NCBI RefSeq assembly: GCF_003086295.3
Contig: NC_092044.1
Location: 75,912,024-75,976,023, forward strand
DNA length: 64,000 nt
Source of the DNA: Arachis hypogaea
Taxonomy: Eukaryota; Streptophyta; Magnoliopsida; Fabales; Fabaceae
Direction: 5' to 3'
A program made the position numbers and the translations under genes. This document shows, piece after piece, positions 10,986 through 23,214 of this stretch (positions are counted from its first letter, which is position 1; every line of letters starts with the position of its first letter). A model generated the notes under the pieces. The model did no database searches, was not told where the DNA came from, and saw only the letters and a list, made by a program, of their open reading frames with translations.

Positions 10986-13900
10986 ATCTACTGATAATAA
11001 GTTACTAAAAAGATTTATACGGTTGGATTGTGTCTGATGCAAAATTCGATGATAACCAATTTATTGAGATTATTTTTATTATTTTGTTAATAAATCTAAC
11101 AGCACTAAATATTTTTCTTGTAGTAATTTTTATTTTTCTTTCCAGCAGTTTCAATCTCTTCTTGTGTGGCATTTCTAAAAAGGAGAAACAAATTAAATAC
11201 AGGAAAGAGACCTTGAGCCTCACACAACTTCAACATCCAAGAACGGAACGGCATTTCCCATTTAGAAGGACTTGGGCAGTTGGGCCTGCCAATATGAGAG
11301 CTTTACATGTAGTAATTAGCTAAAAGAGAAAAAATAAAAATATTTAAATTGAACTACTAATTAAAACGTTTGAATTTAGTAGCCATTTAAATTTTCTCTA
11401 TAAATATTATTTATAGATAACAATTTCTTCTAATAATTTTTTTTTCGATATTTTTTCTCAAATTTATCTAACTAGGATATTGTGTTAATATATATTTTTA
11501 TTTTTTAAATAGACCCAAATCAGCTTACTCATTGATAGATTGTATTCATTGAGTTAAGTAACATTTTTAGCATTATTTGCTTAATTTTCATTATCAATTA
11601 TTAATTATCAATTATTTAAAATTTATTTAATTTCTCATCTTACAAGACTACTAAACAATTCTTTTCAACAAATGGCTAAAAGTTCTTATAACAAAAGCTT
11701 TGATGTATGTTTAATGAAACTAAAATTTAAATTATATGTTATTTAATATTTTTGTTTTTTACAAAGTCATTTATTTTGTTTGTATGTTATTAATTTATTA
11801 TAGTGATTTTTTAAATTATAAATTTTAATAATATTATTATGAAAAATTAATGTAATATATAGCTATATTAATTTATTTTTTATTTTATTAAATAAATTAA
11901 TAATACTATAATAAAGACTAAAGTAAGTTTTTCTTGTTAAGAAAACAAAGAGACTTATCATCTCTATTTACTGTTTATCAAACAGAAATTGATATAAAAT
12001 TATTTTTTATTATAAATGAATAATAAATAAAAGAGAAAAAAATAAATAGATTCTTTATTTTTTAGTTTGCAGATATTTATATCTTTGAGAATTTAAAAAT
12101 ATATTTAAGTTCTTAATTTTTTAAAATTTGGACATATATATTTCTGTATTTAATTTATTTTATTTTAAAAATTCTCTCACATGTACATTTATATATTGGT
12201 CAGATCAGTACAATAATAGTCATATTTAATTTTTTTTGTTAGATTTATTAAATTTAAATAAACAGAGAGATCCATGTGGTCAAATTTTAAAAAATAAAAA
12301 TTTTAAATATATTTTTATATCATTAAAAATTTAAATATTTATAGATCAAAAGGTGAATGACCTATTTATCCTTTTAATTCTCCAAATAGAGAGACTCAAT
12401 TACTCAAACAGAATTCTACACTGAAATTGCTCGGTGTTGATTTTCTACTGTGACTACGTGAGCAGCCTTCCCAACGCACATGAAGAATAAATTATTACAG
12501 GAGAGAAATTTAAGGAGGTTATAGAGTATAGGGAACATGATGATGATCATGTTAATCGACTTTATGAGGTGTCCAAAGGGGAACGCCTTTCGCACTCTCT
12601 TTTGGACCGCTAAGATCTTCGCATCATTCTCTTTAAGCTTTTGTTTGTTTGACACATAACATGCATTTCTCTGATTCTCTCTACAATATTATCCTCCAGC
12701 CAATGTGCATTTATAGCCAATTCGAAAATCTCACCATGTGAATTATTGTCCTTAAGATTATGGACTTTACCCTATAAATTTTACTACTGAATTTAATTAT
12801 AATATTCTTAAATTACATTATATAGCTAACTAATTCTCTAACTGCCATGTTAATATTGAACATATAAGTGAAACTAACGCTAATATCTTTCTTTTAATTT
12901 TATTTTATTTTTTAACATCTCAAGTTGTTGTATTTAAAAATAGGAGATATTTTGAGCTACACTAGTTGTTTATTAAAAATAATATATATACATTAAAATT
13001 AATTATTAAAATAAACTAGTTGTATAAACATATATATATATATATTAATTTATTTTTAATATATATTTTATATTTTAACATATATTCTATACTAATAACT
13101 AAATTTAATACGCACCTAGTATTTTATATAGTAGTAAAATAATATTGCTTTATTTAATTTCTTTTAAGTATTTTATATATTGGTAAACTGTATTATATTT
13201 AGAGTTTGTCTGGTTATTGTATCATTATATTGTTAGAAAAAAAAAGTTAATAAATAATTTTTTAATATATTTGACAAAATTTTAGTGATAAAAATAAAAG
13301 TATTAAAAAATAAAAAATATATTTTTTCGAAACTATAATTTATGATTTCTAAAAGATATTTAAAAAATATTTTTAACATTATAAATAAATAATAAAATAC
13401 TTTTTTATTGTGGCGCCTAAACATAACTGTCAAATATATTTTTATATGAAATATCCAAATATAAAAATTACTTTTACATTTAAAAAATATCCAAACATAA
13501 TATTTAAAAATGATCACTTAAAAAAAAGAGTTTTTGTCTTATAAAAACTCATCCAAATAAATTCCTTATGATTATATAGTGATTATAGTCAAATTCAAGT
13601 CACATTTTTTCATGTTTAGCAATACTTTTTTTATTTTTTAAATTAAAAAACCTTACTAAATAATAAAAATATGTTACTTCAATTTTAACAATACTTTTAA
13701 AAATATTATAACTACCATAACTGTATCTTAACATAAACACCGTAATATACACCTTATATATTTTTGGTGTTTAATCTTTTCTTAGTCCTCTATCCATATG
13801 TTGTTAATCAATGACAATGCACTAGTTAACACATTTTCAGATGAAAGGACAACTTTTAGTTTTTATATTCATCTTTTAATTAGTGATCTCAAATTCACAT

Positions 13901-14374
13901 TTTAAATATAAGAAAAACGATATCAGAAAAATCACACATGATTTTTTTTTTATGAAATTTCAAATACTCGAATAATTACATCAACTAAAACATACCTATA
14001 TCTTTTGTTTTTTTTTTTTAAAAAAAAAGAGATATTGTGACTATTGACCAAGTTAAGGACCTGGATTTGATCATTGTTGTGTTCTATGCTCCAAACCTAA
14101 CCTAGAAAAGCTAAGCAGTAGTGCCTAGTGAATATTGGTGAACGGGCCAAAATCCGCGACCAATGATTTCACATGCTTTATCAGTTTCCATGACTAACGA
14201 ATCACATGTTGTCGGTCTATATCTTGAGAATGGGGAGTAATTTTGTCTGCATATATTCTTTGAAAATATTTTTTTATTATATATATTTATAAAAATTATT
14301 TTATTAATTATTTTAAAAATTAAATCAAAATATTTTTAGTTAAAATATAAAAGAAGTAAACATCAATTTAATAC
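10986..14374. other. AT-rich intergenic DNA
   Basis: About 3.4 kb of very AT-rich sequence with many poly-A/T runs and no long ORF on either strand. It may hold old MITEs or LTR scraps; the stretch 13200-13560 has A/T-rich inverted character, but I could not define ends. The only non-random segment is the higher-GC piece at 12416-12720. Segment 14040-14240 is also less AT-rich and unassigned. Confidence 0.6.
12416..12655 (-). CDS. Possible small protein, unrecognised
   Basis: This is a 79-codon frame starting MSNKQKLKENDAK, with a basic first half and a hydrophobic stretch (INMIIIMFPILYNLLKFL) that could span a membrane. A TATAAAT lies at 12715-12709 on the same strand, 54 bp upstream of the ATG, and the segment is clearly less AT-rich than its surroundings. 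I do not recognise the protein, and no introns or neighbouring exons are evident. It could equally be a gene remnant or chance. Confidence 0.2.
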   Translation of the reverse strand: MSNKQKLKENDAKILAVQKRVRKAFPFGHLIKSINMIIIMFPILYNLLKFLSCNNLFFMCVGKAAHVVTVENQHRAISV

Positions 14375-14610
14375 TCGAAATATTCTAGCACAGACAAAAT
14401 GGTACCTGAATAATATTGATAAAATAGTCTTCAAAAAATTTTAAAAATTGACAAGCATGTTCTCAGACTCGTCGGAGCAAATTTCCAACGAGAAGCATAC
14501 TGAGGTGGCTACCATATTTTAATGATATGACATTTAATTACTAAATTGGCTTTTATTATTAATTTTTAACAATTACAAAGGAAAAATTTCTCAATTCCCT
14601 TGCCCTGAAC
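14375..14610 (+). repeat. Left arm of the long inverted repeat
   Basis: It contains GACAAAATGGTACCTGAATA at 14393-14412, a TTGACAAGC segment near 14449, GTCGGAGCAAATTT near 14471 and GATATGACATTTAATTACT near 14524, each matched in the same order on the opposite strand at 38075-38305. It ends near TTGCCCT at 14600-14606. Confidence 0.65.
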
Positions 14611-14619
14611 CCTAAAAAT

Positions 14620-15259
14620 TAGGGATGCCAACAGGTCCCACGGGGACGGGACATGTCCATGACCCGTGGCCCCAAAAACCCCGTCCCCACCCCATATCCA
14701 CGATAGATAAAGCGGATATCCTCATGGATTTTTCTAAAAAAAAAAAGAATTTTAAAATTTAAACAATTGATTTTCTAATTTTAGAACAACGTACATTAAC
14801 AATATAGCTTTCATAACAATGAAGATTAACAATTTAGATTTCAGAACAACTTTAAAAAACTCAGATCTATACAATGCAGATTAACAATAAAGATTTTTGA
14901 ATAATTTAAAAAAATTCTATATCTATACAATGCAGATTTTATAACAATAGATTTCAACAAAAAAAATTAAAACACAGATCTGTAGATGACGAGGCAGGTG
15001 CAGTTAGCAGCGGCGAGAAGCAGACCCAGAGATAGAGTAGACAGCAACAAGAAATTGGCGATACGCAGATGGCGATGGACAGATTTGTGGCACTGGTGAT
15101 CTGACGAGGAGAAGGGATGGCGCGTAAGGAGGAACTCGCCGACGAGTCTGGGAAGTGAGCAATAGAGATAGCGGTAGTGTTGAGGAGAGGAACTGAGAGT
15201 AAGGCTCGGACAAAAAGTAGAACGTGTGAGTTAAATGGAAAATTGAGAATAGGGTTTAT

Positions 15260-15314
<55 letters not shown>

Positions 15315-15515
15315 CTGAGGACATTTTGGTAATTTAATATTTATGGGTATTAAACAGGTATCCACGAGGTAGGTATTTCTACTCTTGCCCCCGCCCCGTT
15401 TACTAAAAAGATACCCGTTCTCCGCCCCTGTAGAGAGAAATTTACCCCTAAACTTATCCCCCGACAGGTAAATCCCCGCGGATACCAGTTCTGCCGGGGA
15501 AAATTGCTTTTCCTA
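14620..15515. mobile_element. GC-rich-ended insertion, possibly hAT-like
   Basis: The left end TAGGGATGCCAAC..CACGGGGACGGG and the reverse complement of the right end (TAGGAAAAGCAATTTTCCCCG) share a TAGGGATGGCAA-like start followed by runs of CCCCG/CGGGG, the look of some plant hAT termini. No transposase, and no matching 8-bp duplication was found. The interior includes an (AT)n tract and an apparently noncoding GC-rich stretch at 15000-15215. Confidence 0.35.
15262..15314. repeat. (AT)n microsatellite
   Basis: About 50 bp of nearly perfect AT dinucleotides inside the GC-ended insertion. Confidence 0.95.
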
Positions 15516-16138
15516 ATGTTCATCCATCTTGAGTTCACCATTACCACCACCAGTCTCAGATGCCTTAAATCACAACAACCATCACATCCCCACCTTCTTG
15601 ATCATCATCGTTCCCCTTCTATGCGCCTCTCTCTTTGCTCTCTGTTTTTTTGAGTGAGTTTGAAGAAGACGACATCCTCAAATCTATGATATTCTCAAAT
15701 TAGAAAGGAAAACTAAAAACAAAAGTTGAAGAATAATAAAAAATTAGTTCAATAGCAATCCAGGAATAAAAATATGTTCATTAGCATTCAGCAACTCTAT
15801 AAATAAAAATTCAGCACAAGACACCCTCAAATCTATGATCCTATCAAATCAGAAAGCAAAACCAAAAATTAAAGTTAAATAACAATAAAAAATCAGTTCA
15901 ACAGCAACCCTAGGAATACAAATATGTTCATCAGCATTCAACAACCCTATAAATAAAAATTTAGAAGATGATATGGGAAAAGGCTGGCTTATAGGAAGGA
16001 GGAGCGGCCAAAGGCGAAAAGGCTAACAACGACGATGAAGAACAATCTTGCTGGAGGCAACGACGGAGACCAGACTGCAACAAAGATGATTCTGCCTATG
16101 ATGATGTTACTGGATGGTGATGAAGACGATTCTCCTCT
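15516..16138. other. Interior of the long-TIR element, left of D
   Basis: Noncoding sequence with CT-rich and AT-rich parts, holding the 149-bp tandem duplication. It is continuous with 37757-38075 if D is removed. No convincing ORF. Confidence 0.45.
15673..15968. repeat. Tandem duplication, 2 copies of about 149 bp
   Basis: Copy 1 starts at 15673 (CATCCTCAAATCTATGA) and copy 2 at 15822 (CACCCTCAAATCTATGA). Both continue through AATATGTTCAT..AGCATTCA and end ATAAATAAAAAT. They differ at roughly 20 sites, so the duplication is old. Confidence 0.88.
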
Positions 16139-16143
16139 AACAC
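16139..16143. repeat. Target-site duplication of element D, left (AACAC)
   Basis: AACAC here matches AACAC at 37752-37756. The LTR start beside it is mutated (TCGTGC for the expected TGGTGC), so a search for TG ends would miss it by two or three bases. Confidence 0.8.
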
Positions 16144-17376
16144 TCGTGCACGAAATTAGAGCTTGCACAACTGAACTGGCAAATGCACCGGGTCGTCCAA
16201 GTAATACCTCAGGTGAGTGAGGGTCGATCCACGAGGATTGTCGGGCTGAGCAAGTAATAGCTATCTTGTTGGACTTAGTCAAGCAAATAGCAAAAGGTGA
16301 TTGTTGTTGAAAACGCATTAAACAATTAAATGAGAGAAGCAATAAACGGTTGGGGTAAATTCAATAAGAGAAAACAGTTAAGGTCTCGGAGATGTTTATC
16401 GTTCCGGATTAATACTTTTTACTAACTCTTTTAACAGTGAATAGTTCATTCTATGTCAAAATGTAAGTGATTAACCCTAATCCCTTAGTGATTAATCTCC
16501 TCCATCCTTCATTAGCGCCACATACAAGGTCAACTAATCCAGATTAGAGGGTCAAGTTCAGATTTCTAGTTTATACCACAAAGGCCCTAATCACCCCAGA
16601 TCCAGGCTAAACAGATGTTCCCATGTCCCCAACAGGTTGTCAATTAGCCGTCTAAGAGGTGTGTTTTCAAGCTGTAGTTCATCTGACCTTGGCCAAGTAT
16701 CACAAGAACTCATGTAGAAAAAAGGTCATACTTCCATTCCACCCAGTTTCATTAGATTAAGAACGAGTCACACCTTTGAATAGAATCAAATATACATTTA
16801 AAATAGAAAAGTAATAATACTAACCCATAGAAATAAACAGAGCTCCTCACCTTAACCAGGAGGCTTAGTTGCTCATAACTTACAGAGAAAATAGGTTTCG
16901 AAAGAAGTGTAGAAAGAAGAAGATTGATACTGAACCAAAGTGATCTTCTCCTTTAAATACTAATCTAATAATAAATGCTAAACCTAAAAGATATTATTTT
17001 AAAATAAAAATTATAAAGATAAAATAAGATAAGCCTAAAAAGTGCTAAATCCATTTGGAGGTCCAATAGGCGAGTGGCTTGGACAGCAAGCTGGCGTTCA
17101 ATGCAAGGCAGAGAAGAGTGCGCACTTCCACTTCTAGCCCCCTTGAACGCCAGGTTGGGCGATCAGCGCCTAAGGGAGAGCTGACAGCTTTTTCATTTCT
17201 TGCTCCTGGCTTTCCTAAACTACTCCGAATTTCACCTAAAACCATAAAACATAAGAAAAAATCAAACCAGCATCCAAAGGTGAATTTTGCACTAAAATAT
17301 AATAAAACTTAATAAAATCTAACTAAAAACATTATCAAAACAACTAGAAAAAGAGGTATAAGATGCTCACGCATCA
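16144..17376 (-). repeat. 3' LTR of element D (1233 bp)
   Basis: It runs from TCGTGCACGAAATTAG to GATGCTCACGCATCA. U5 hairpins lie at 16176-16191 and 16207-16222, TATTTAAA (sense) at 16952-16959, and palindromic words at 17085-17170. It contains about 46 bp (near 16405-16450) missing from the other LTR. Confidence 0.88.
16952..16959 (-). promoter_or_regulatory. TATA-like box of LTR D
   Basis: TTTAAATA on plus reads TATTTAAA in sense. The other D LTR has the same box at 37307-37314. It sits about 130-215 bp downstream of the palindromic words. Confidence 0.45.
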
Positions 17377-18403
17377 CAACACTAAACTTAAAATGTTGCT
17401 TGTCCTCAAGCAACTAAAACTATATTGGACCAAGGAAGAGAAAAACACACAAGATTAAAGTTTTCATTCAAGCACAGGTCCAATTACTTAATGGAGCTAT
17501 TGACACTCTATTTTTGAATAGTTTTGGCATCTCACTATCCTTTGAAATTCCGAAATATTGGTGTCCCTTAGAGCTAGAACTCGGATGGTATTATTGATTC
17601 TCTTCTTTAGGCTCTTGTTGATTATTGAACACAGTTTTTATTTGCTTTTGGTGCTTTGCACATTTGAGCCTTGCCATGACTGTAAGTGTTTTGTTTTCAA
17701 ACTTAACTTGATACATAAACACCACACGCACTTAACCGGGGGAGCCCTTTGGGTTCAACTTTTTCTTTACTTTTATTCCTAGATAGTGGTGCTCAGAGCC
17801 TTAGGCGTACTCCTTAACAGCATTGGGTCACGACTTTAAGTGTTCAGTCTCAAGGATTACTTGACACTTTCACACTACAAGCATATGGTTAGGAATAACA
17901 ACTCTTTTGAGCTTTTAGATAATTTTTGTCCCTCCTAATCATTGATGCTCAAAGCCTTGGACCTTTTTTTATTTTTCTCTTTTTTTTTCAATTTTCTTTT
18001 TTATGTTTCTTTTGCTTCAAGAATCAATCTTTGTCTCATTAAGGGAATCAATAATATTTCTCTAAATTCTTGTTCCTCAAGAACCAATACACTCAACTTT
18101 AATATCAAATATGCATAGTTAAATCATACATTCAGAAAATAGATATCATTCCACCACATCAAAGTAATCAAAATAACTCATAATATAACACAAGATATTA
18201 TTTATTTTGTTACTTTTTTTTTCAATAGATTTTTCTTTTTAACCTTGATGCGGGATACACAAGTCATCTTTAAATAAACAAAGAATAAACTACTATTAGA
18301 AAGAAACAAAATCCTAAGAGTGATCATGCAACTAGAATAGAAAACATATAACAAAATGAAACACTAGGAAAACAGAGATAAAATAAAGATAAGGAGAATA
18401 AAA
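17377..18403 (-). other. 3' noncoding region and PPT of element D
   Basis: Next to the LTR, the sense strand reads TTTAAGTTTAGTGTTG (PPT position), preceded by a hairpin GTTGCTTG-AGGA-CAAGCAAC (17395-17414). The stretch 17520-18060 is recognisably related to 40979-41590 in element E, which has the same phrases in the same order (GTTTTGGCATCTC.., GATTCT.., AAGAATCAAT..), although neither codes for protein. The conservation suggests a cis function. Confidence 0.6.
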
Positions 18404-19049
18404 CTAGACCACCTCAGTGACGACAGCTACTGCTCCCTCTGGGAATCCTCTAGAGCGTTTAAACTCCTCAATATCACGCTCCTACCTCCTCTGCTCCTCC
18501 CTTATACTCCTTTGATCTTCCATCATCTGATAGAGGAAGGCAGACTGGTCCTGATGCTCCAGCCTCAGCTGATTAACTGATGTTGTCAGCTCCCCTAAAG
18601 ATGTAGTCAACTGATCCCAGTAGTCACGAGGAGGAAAGTACATCCATGGAGGCATCTTTAGAATATCCTATGGAGGTGGCATAATTGGCTCTTACTGCAG
18701 TCCTTGCACGGGCTCCCTAGCGTGCTATATACCCTTCCTTGTGATTAGTCTCTCCTTGTCAATCAGGATATCTCCCTCTATGTGACCTCCAGCTGCTGCA
18801 CAAAAGTGGTGAATGAGATGAAGGAATGCCAACCTTGCTTGAGTGGAGGGCTTGTCAGCTACTTTGTAAAGCTCCTGTTGGGATCACCTCATGTACTTCT
18901 ATCTCATTGTCGAGTATTATGCAGTGAATTATCACTGCCCACTTGATTGCAATCCCAGAGCGGTTACTCGTAGGGATGATATGAACTCCAACCATCCTCT
19001 AGCCACTGGCTTAAGGTCAAGACTACCCAGTTGGTAAGGCTTACCTTGG
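18404..19049 (-). pseudogene. ORF3 of element D, C-terminal part
   Basis: Reading from 19049 leftwards, a worn frame matches the second half of element E ORF3 (a RWLEF-type start, TVTALG..-like, LYKVADKPS..., CAAAGGHIEGD) and ends in a coiled-coil-like segment (YWDQLTTSLGELTTSVNQL, near 18560-18600) with stop TAG at 18406-18404. Several stops and shifts break it. The N-terminal part is 12.7 kb away at 31776-32280, because element B inserted between them with a GCATC duplication. Confidence 0.6.
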
Positions 19050-19054
19050 GCATC
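19050..19054. repeat. Target-site duplication of element B, left (GCATC)
   Basis: GCATC before the TGACGTGG LTR start; matched exactly at 31771-31775. Confidence 0.93.
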
Positions 19055-20516
19055 TGACGTGGCAGATATTGGCGGGTTAAGAAATTATTAATAGAAATGC
19101 GTTGCAAGTACAGTCCTTAACCAACCAAAAATTCGCTTATCAATTTAGAAGGGTTGTCACAAAACTTAAATTAAAATACTGGGAGTACGAGTCCCAGGTC
19201 ATCTCCCAACGAGTTGTAGAGAGATGTGCTATTTTATCAATCAGGTGTTTTCAAAAATGGTTGAGTTGAATAACATGAAACTAAAATAGAGAATTTAATT
19301 AATTCTAAATAAAAGCCTTGACTGGGAGTAGATTAGTTGGAATCCCTATTCTTGTTGAAGTACTCTCAAGATTAATTGATAATTGAAGATTGCTCTGTTT
19401 AGTTACCCCTTACTAGGTAAGGGAGAGTCAAACAAGTTGGATTGCTGTTTCTATTCACAAGTCCCAATCCGCTCATTGAAAAGGATTTGTGTTAGTGACT
19501 AGAGGGCATTCCAACAATGAGCGCAATTACAATTTCTCCTTTAAGTACCCCAACTCAAGGGTTCCTTTCAATCAACTCCCCATCAAGTAAGGGAACTACT
19601 CGCTCATTGTAAACGTATAACTCATAACATAGGAAAGGGAATTAAAAAGAGACATGATAAATAATAATGAAAAGGATTAATTAAAAGTAAAAATAGTCTA
19701 TATTAATAACTTGTAAAATTAAGCAAATGTCAACTCTAGGGAGATTAAGAACATGGAAGAATAAGTAAAAAGCAAATAGCAAAGTATAATGACTAGTATC
19801 GGAGGTAGCCTCTTCTCAAAAGCTAAAAAGCAAGATCTTCCAAAAATCCTAATTATCAATGTCAAGTGATTGAAAAAACCTAGGGGAGGAGTAAATCCAG
19901 ATCTAAAACTAAAAATTATGCAAAATGAATTGTTGTCTCTCGTTTCTGCATGTTCCTTGACTCTAGTCTGTAATTCCGGGCTGAAAACTGGGTTGAAATC
20001 TGGCCCAGAAACTCTGTCAGCGACTTTTGAAATTTTCCAGATCGCGCACGTCACGCGGACGCGTCATTCGGCGTTTTTCTTTTCCATGCGGGCGCGTCGT
20101 CCATACCTCTGCTTCGCTTTTGCTTTTCCAATCCGCACGTCCGCATCACTCATGCGGCCGCGTCACTGCGAATTCCTTTCTTCCGCGCGGTCGCGTTGCT
20201 GACGCGTACGCGTCACTTCTCACTGGTCATCTCCTCAATTTCTTGTATTCCTTCCATTTTTGCAAGCTTCCTTCCCATCTCTCACTCATTCATGCTCTAT
20301 AAAGCCTGAAACACTTAACACACAGATCACGGCATCGAATGAAATAAAGGGGGATTAAAATACCTAATTAAAGGTCTCCAGGAAGTAAGTTTTCAATCAT
20401 GTAATAATTTTAGGAAGGAAATATAAATGCATGCTAATTATATGAATAAGTGGGTAAAGACCATGATAAAACCATACAATTAAACACATTGTAAACCATA
20501 AAATAGTGGTTTATCA
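19055..20516 (-). repeat. 3' LTR of element B (1462 bp)
   Basis: Plus strand TGACGTGGCAG...GTGGTTTATCA. It holds a U5 hairpin CTGGGA/TCCCAG (19179-19197) and an ACGCGT word cluster at 20045-20215. Confidence 0.94.
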
Positions 20517-21970
20517 ACCTCCCCACACTTAAACATTAGCATGTCCTCATGCTTAGTTGGAGGAGATAAAATGAATGCGTAGGAACATGTAAAACTCATG
20601 CAATGCAATACAACCTATACATGTGAATGCAACTATATGATTCTTGTCCACTTGATCAAGAATAAATAAGCTCTTCAAACAATTACAAATCAAGTTTTAC
20701 TAATTCAATTCTCATTCAGTAAGAACAGATAAAAATGCAAGAAGGTAGCTCATGAAAGCAGGGAACATAAAATTTTAAGCATTGAACCCTCACTGATGAT
20801 GTATGTCTATCTAATCTCTCCAGTGTATAGGGTAATCACTCTATCCTTCTCTAATCATGCTCCCTAAATTTTGTTCTTTTCCTAATCAATCAACAACATT
20901 TAATATACCAATGCAACATCATGAGGTCTTTTCAAGGTTGTAATGGGGCTAAGGTAAAGGTAAGGATACATATATGGTTAAGTGAGCTTATAAATTGAAT
21001 CTTTAATTAACTCAAACTCTAACATAACCTATGTATTTTATATAACTATGGAGTTTGTACCTAGCTACCCAAAATTCTCTTTCACATTCCATACTCATGT
21101 ATCAACTGTTTATTTTAATTTTATCATACATGCATTGATCTTTGGATTCTTAACTCAGCATTGGGGTAATTTTTGTCCCCTTATTTATTTATTGAAAATT
21201 TTTTTTCATATAACATAAAAATAAACATAGCTAATCAATGCAAATAGATTTTTTTTTTATTCTTATAGTTTCACATGAGTAGGTGTCCAAATTTCCATTA
21301 TATTATCATGATACACTCCCTTATTATCCTTTGTCCCCATAATTTCCCATACTTAATTAGTACACATAATTCTATCTTAAGCTAATCAAAGATTCAAATA
21401 GGGGTATACAATTGTTTTTCCGCTTAAGGCTAGTAATGTGGTAAATTATAGAACAAATGGGATTTAAAGGCTCAAAGTGGCTGACAAAGGTAATTGAAAG
21501 GGTAGGCTTAATTTGGATAAGTGAACTAAACAATTAATGGCCTCAATCATATGCAACATATAAATATACCAAACATTGGACATATAGGGTGGAACAAAAT
21601 ATAGATTACAATCATAGAGAAATAAACACACAAGAATAAAATAAATATGGTTAAATAATATAACCATGCATAAAGGCTCAATTCTCACAGGTTGTGTGTT
21701 CTTTAGCTTTAAAAATCATGTTCCAAATACAACTTCAAGCAAATTTAACACAAGAGTTTTAATTAAAATTAGTGAAATTTTGTTCCAAAGATAGAGTTTT
21801 AGAAGAAACTTATTGTCTTTTCAATCAAGTAGAACATGCATGCAACTAATCTACTACTATGTAATTTATCCTATCCTAAAAGAAAGAAAAAACTAACTAA
21901 CTATCCTAATTTATTGGTGTTTAGGGAAGAAGAATTACCTCCGGAAGTCAGGTACTGACCGACCCCACAC
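20517..21970 (-). other. PPT and 3' noncoding region of element B
   Basis: Next to the LTR the sense strand reads AAGTGTGGGGAGGT, a good polypurine tract (20517-20530). A hairpin with arms AGCATG/CATGCT and loop AGGA in sense lies at 20538-20553. The rest, up to the ORF3 stop at 21971, is AT-rich with no ORF. Confidence 0.75.
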
Positions 21971-23214
21971 TTAAGGATTTGCATCGTCCTCGGTGCTATC
22001 TGTCAGGAACAGTGGCGGGCTGGTGGCAGTGTCTCCACAGTCGGGACCATCGTGGCTCCCTATGCTGGTGAAAGAAGTGGAGTCCGGAGTGCCTGGATCG
22101 TCATTGGGTCGGTGATTGCCTGTAAGTAGCTCCTTGAGGTGTTTGAAACGGCGGTGATTGCGGTGCTCTCGAAGCTTTGCTTTCTTTTCTTGTTGGTCCA
22201 ATCGCTTCAGTATTTGGTGCAGCAGCTGACTAGTAGATGGTGGAGGAGCTGCAGCATCCTCTGTGGACTGGCTAGTAGTGGCAAGTTGTGGCCTGAGATA
22301 TCTCCCGTTAGGGACATACTGATCATCTCGTGGAAGAATGGCTTTGGTGTCACCAACTCTGTAGGATACTCCAGCTGCTGAGATAAGATCAGAGACCAAT
22401 GCGGGGAAAGGTAGGTTTCTCGCGATCTGCACATGTTCCATAGTATTCCGGATATGTCTTGGTAAATTAAGAGGCTGGTCTGTGAGGATGCACCATAGTA
22501 GAACGGCCATGTCTGCGGTGAAGGAGGACTCATGAGTACTCAGAAAGACGTAATGGGACATAATCTGTGCCCATACGTGAGCCTCTAAGGTAAGTGCGGA
22601 AGCCGAGATTCCCTTAGGACGGGAACGATGGTATCCGAAGATCCATTTGCTACCAGGTCGAGCGATAACTCTGAGAACAACGTCCCAATCAAAGGTGTAC
22701 GCTTGGAATTTGATGGCAGCTTTCTGAAAAGCGTCCAATCCTTCTAGAGCAGGGGGGAGATCTAAGGCTTGCTGAATGGCCTCTTCTGTAATGGGGACTT
22801 GCTTCTGGCATAAATAAACAGACTGTAGAGTCGACAGGTGGAAGTTGGAGTAGAACTCAACGACCCAGGAAAGATTAACCTGTCGTGGCTGTCTCTGTAA
22901 GAATCTCCAATGTCATTGGGCAATTTGTGGCTCAACAAATTCAGCAATACGAGGCGGAAGGATAAGAAGGTGTTCATTGTTGTAATTCGAGCTACCAGAA
23001 TAGGAAACATCTGCTCACAGTAGCAATTTGGGAATCGTGCAGTGTCCTTTGCTGGGAAGGCTCTTTCCTTTTCATCAACCTTGATAATCCTTTTAATTCT
23101 TTTTGTTGAGGGCTTGACTGCAGTTGAAGAAGGCTCTGCCACTAATGCTCTCTTTATTCCTTTCCTTGCGGTGGGTTTAGGGGTAGCTTTCTCTTTGCCT
23201 TTCTTAGTGGCCAT
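21971..23214 (-). pseudogene. ORF3 of element B
   Basis: ATG at 23214-23212 starts MATKKGKEKATPKP, a Lys-rich N-terminus. The frame continues to about 23000, shifts, contains at least one stop near 22920, and then is open from 22738 to the stop at 21971 (255 codons starting DAFQKAAIKFQ). Visible parts are EFYSN-like near 22860, a conserved core (FTADMAVLLWCIL, LISAAGVSYRVGD) and a basic coiled-coil-like region (LLHQILKRLDQQEKKAKL) followed by an acidic Pro/Ser tail. This is the Athila-type third ORF (putative plant transposon protein domain), placed where retroviruses have env. I see no signal peptide or transmembrane segment in it. Role unknown. Confidence 0.75.

Noticed and set aside
13233..13517. 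94-codon minus frame rich in Phe, Tyr, Ile, Lys
   Set aside because: Composition is what AT-rich DNA yields by chance.
13200..13560. Possible second MITE
   Set aside because: A/T-rich inverted character but no clear terminal repeats or duplication.
14620..15515. Confident hAT transposon
   Set aside because: Ends are only partly alike, no 8-bp duplication and no transposase; kept at low confidence.
16035..16220. Plus frame MKNNLAGGNDGDQ..., as a gene disrupted by D
   Set aside because: It lies between the inverted arms and runs into LTR D; no continuation is convincing at 37757. Probably DNA-element interior.
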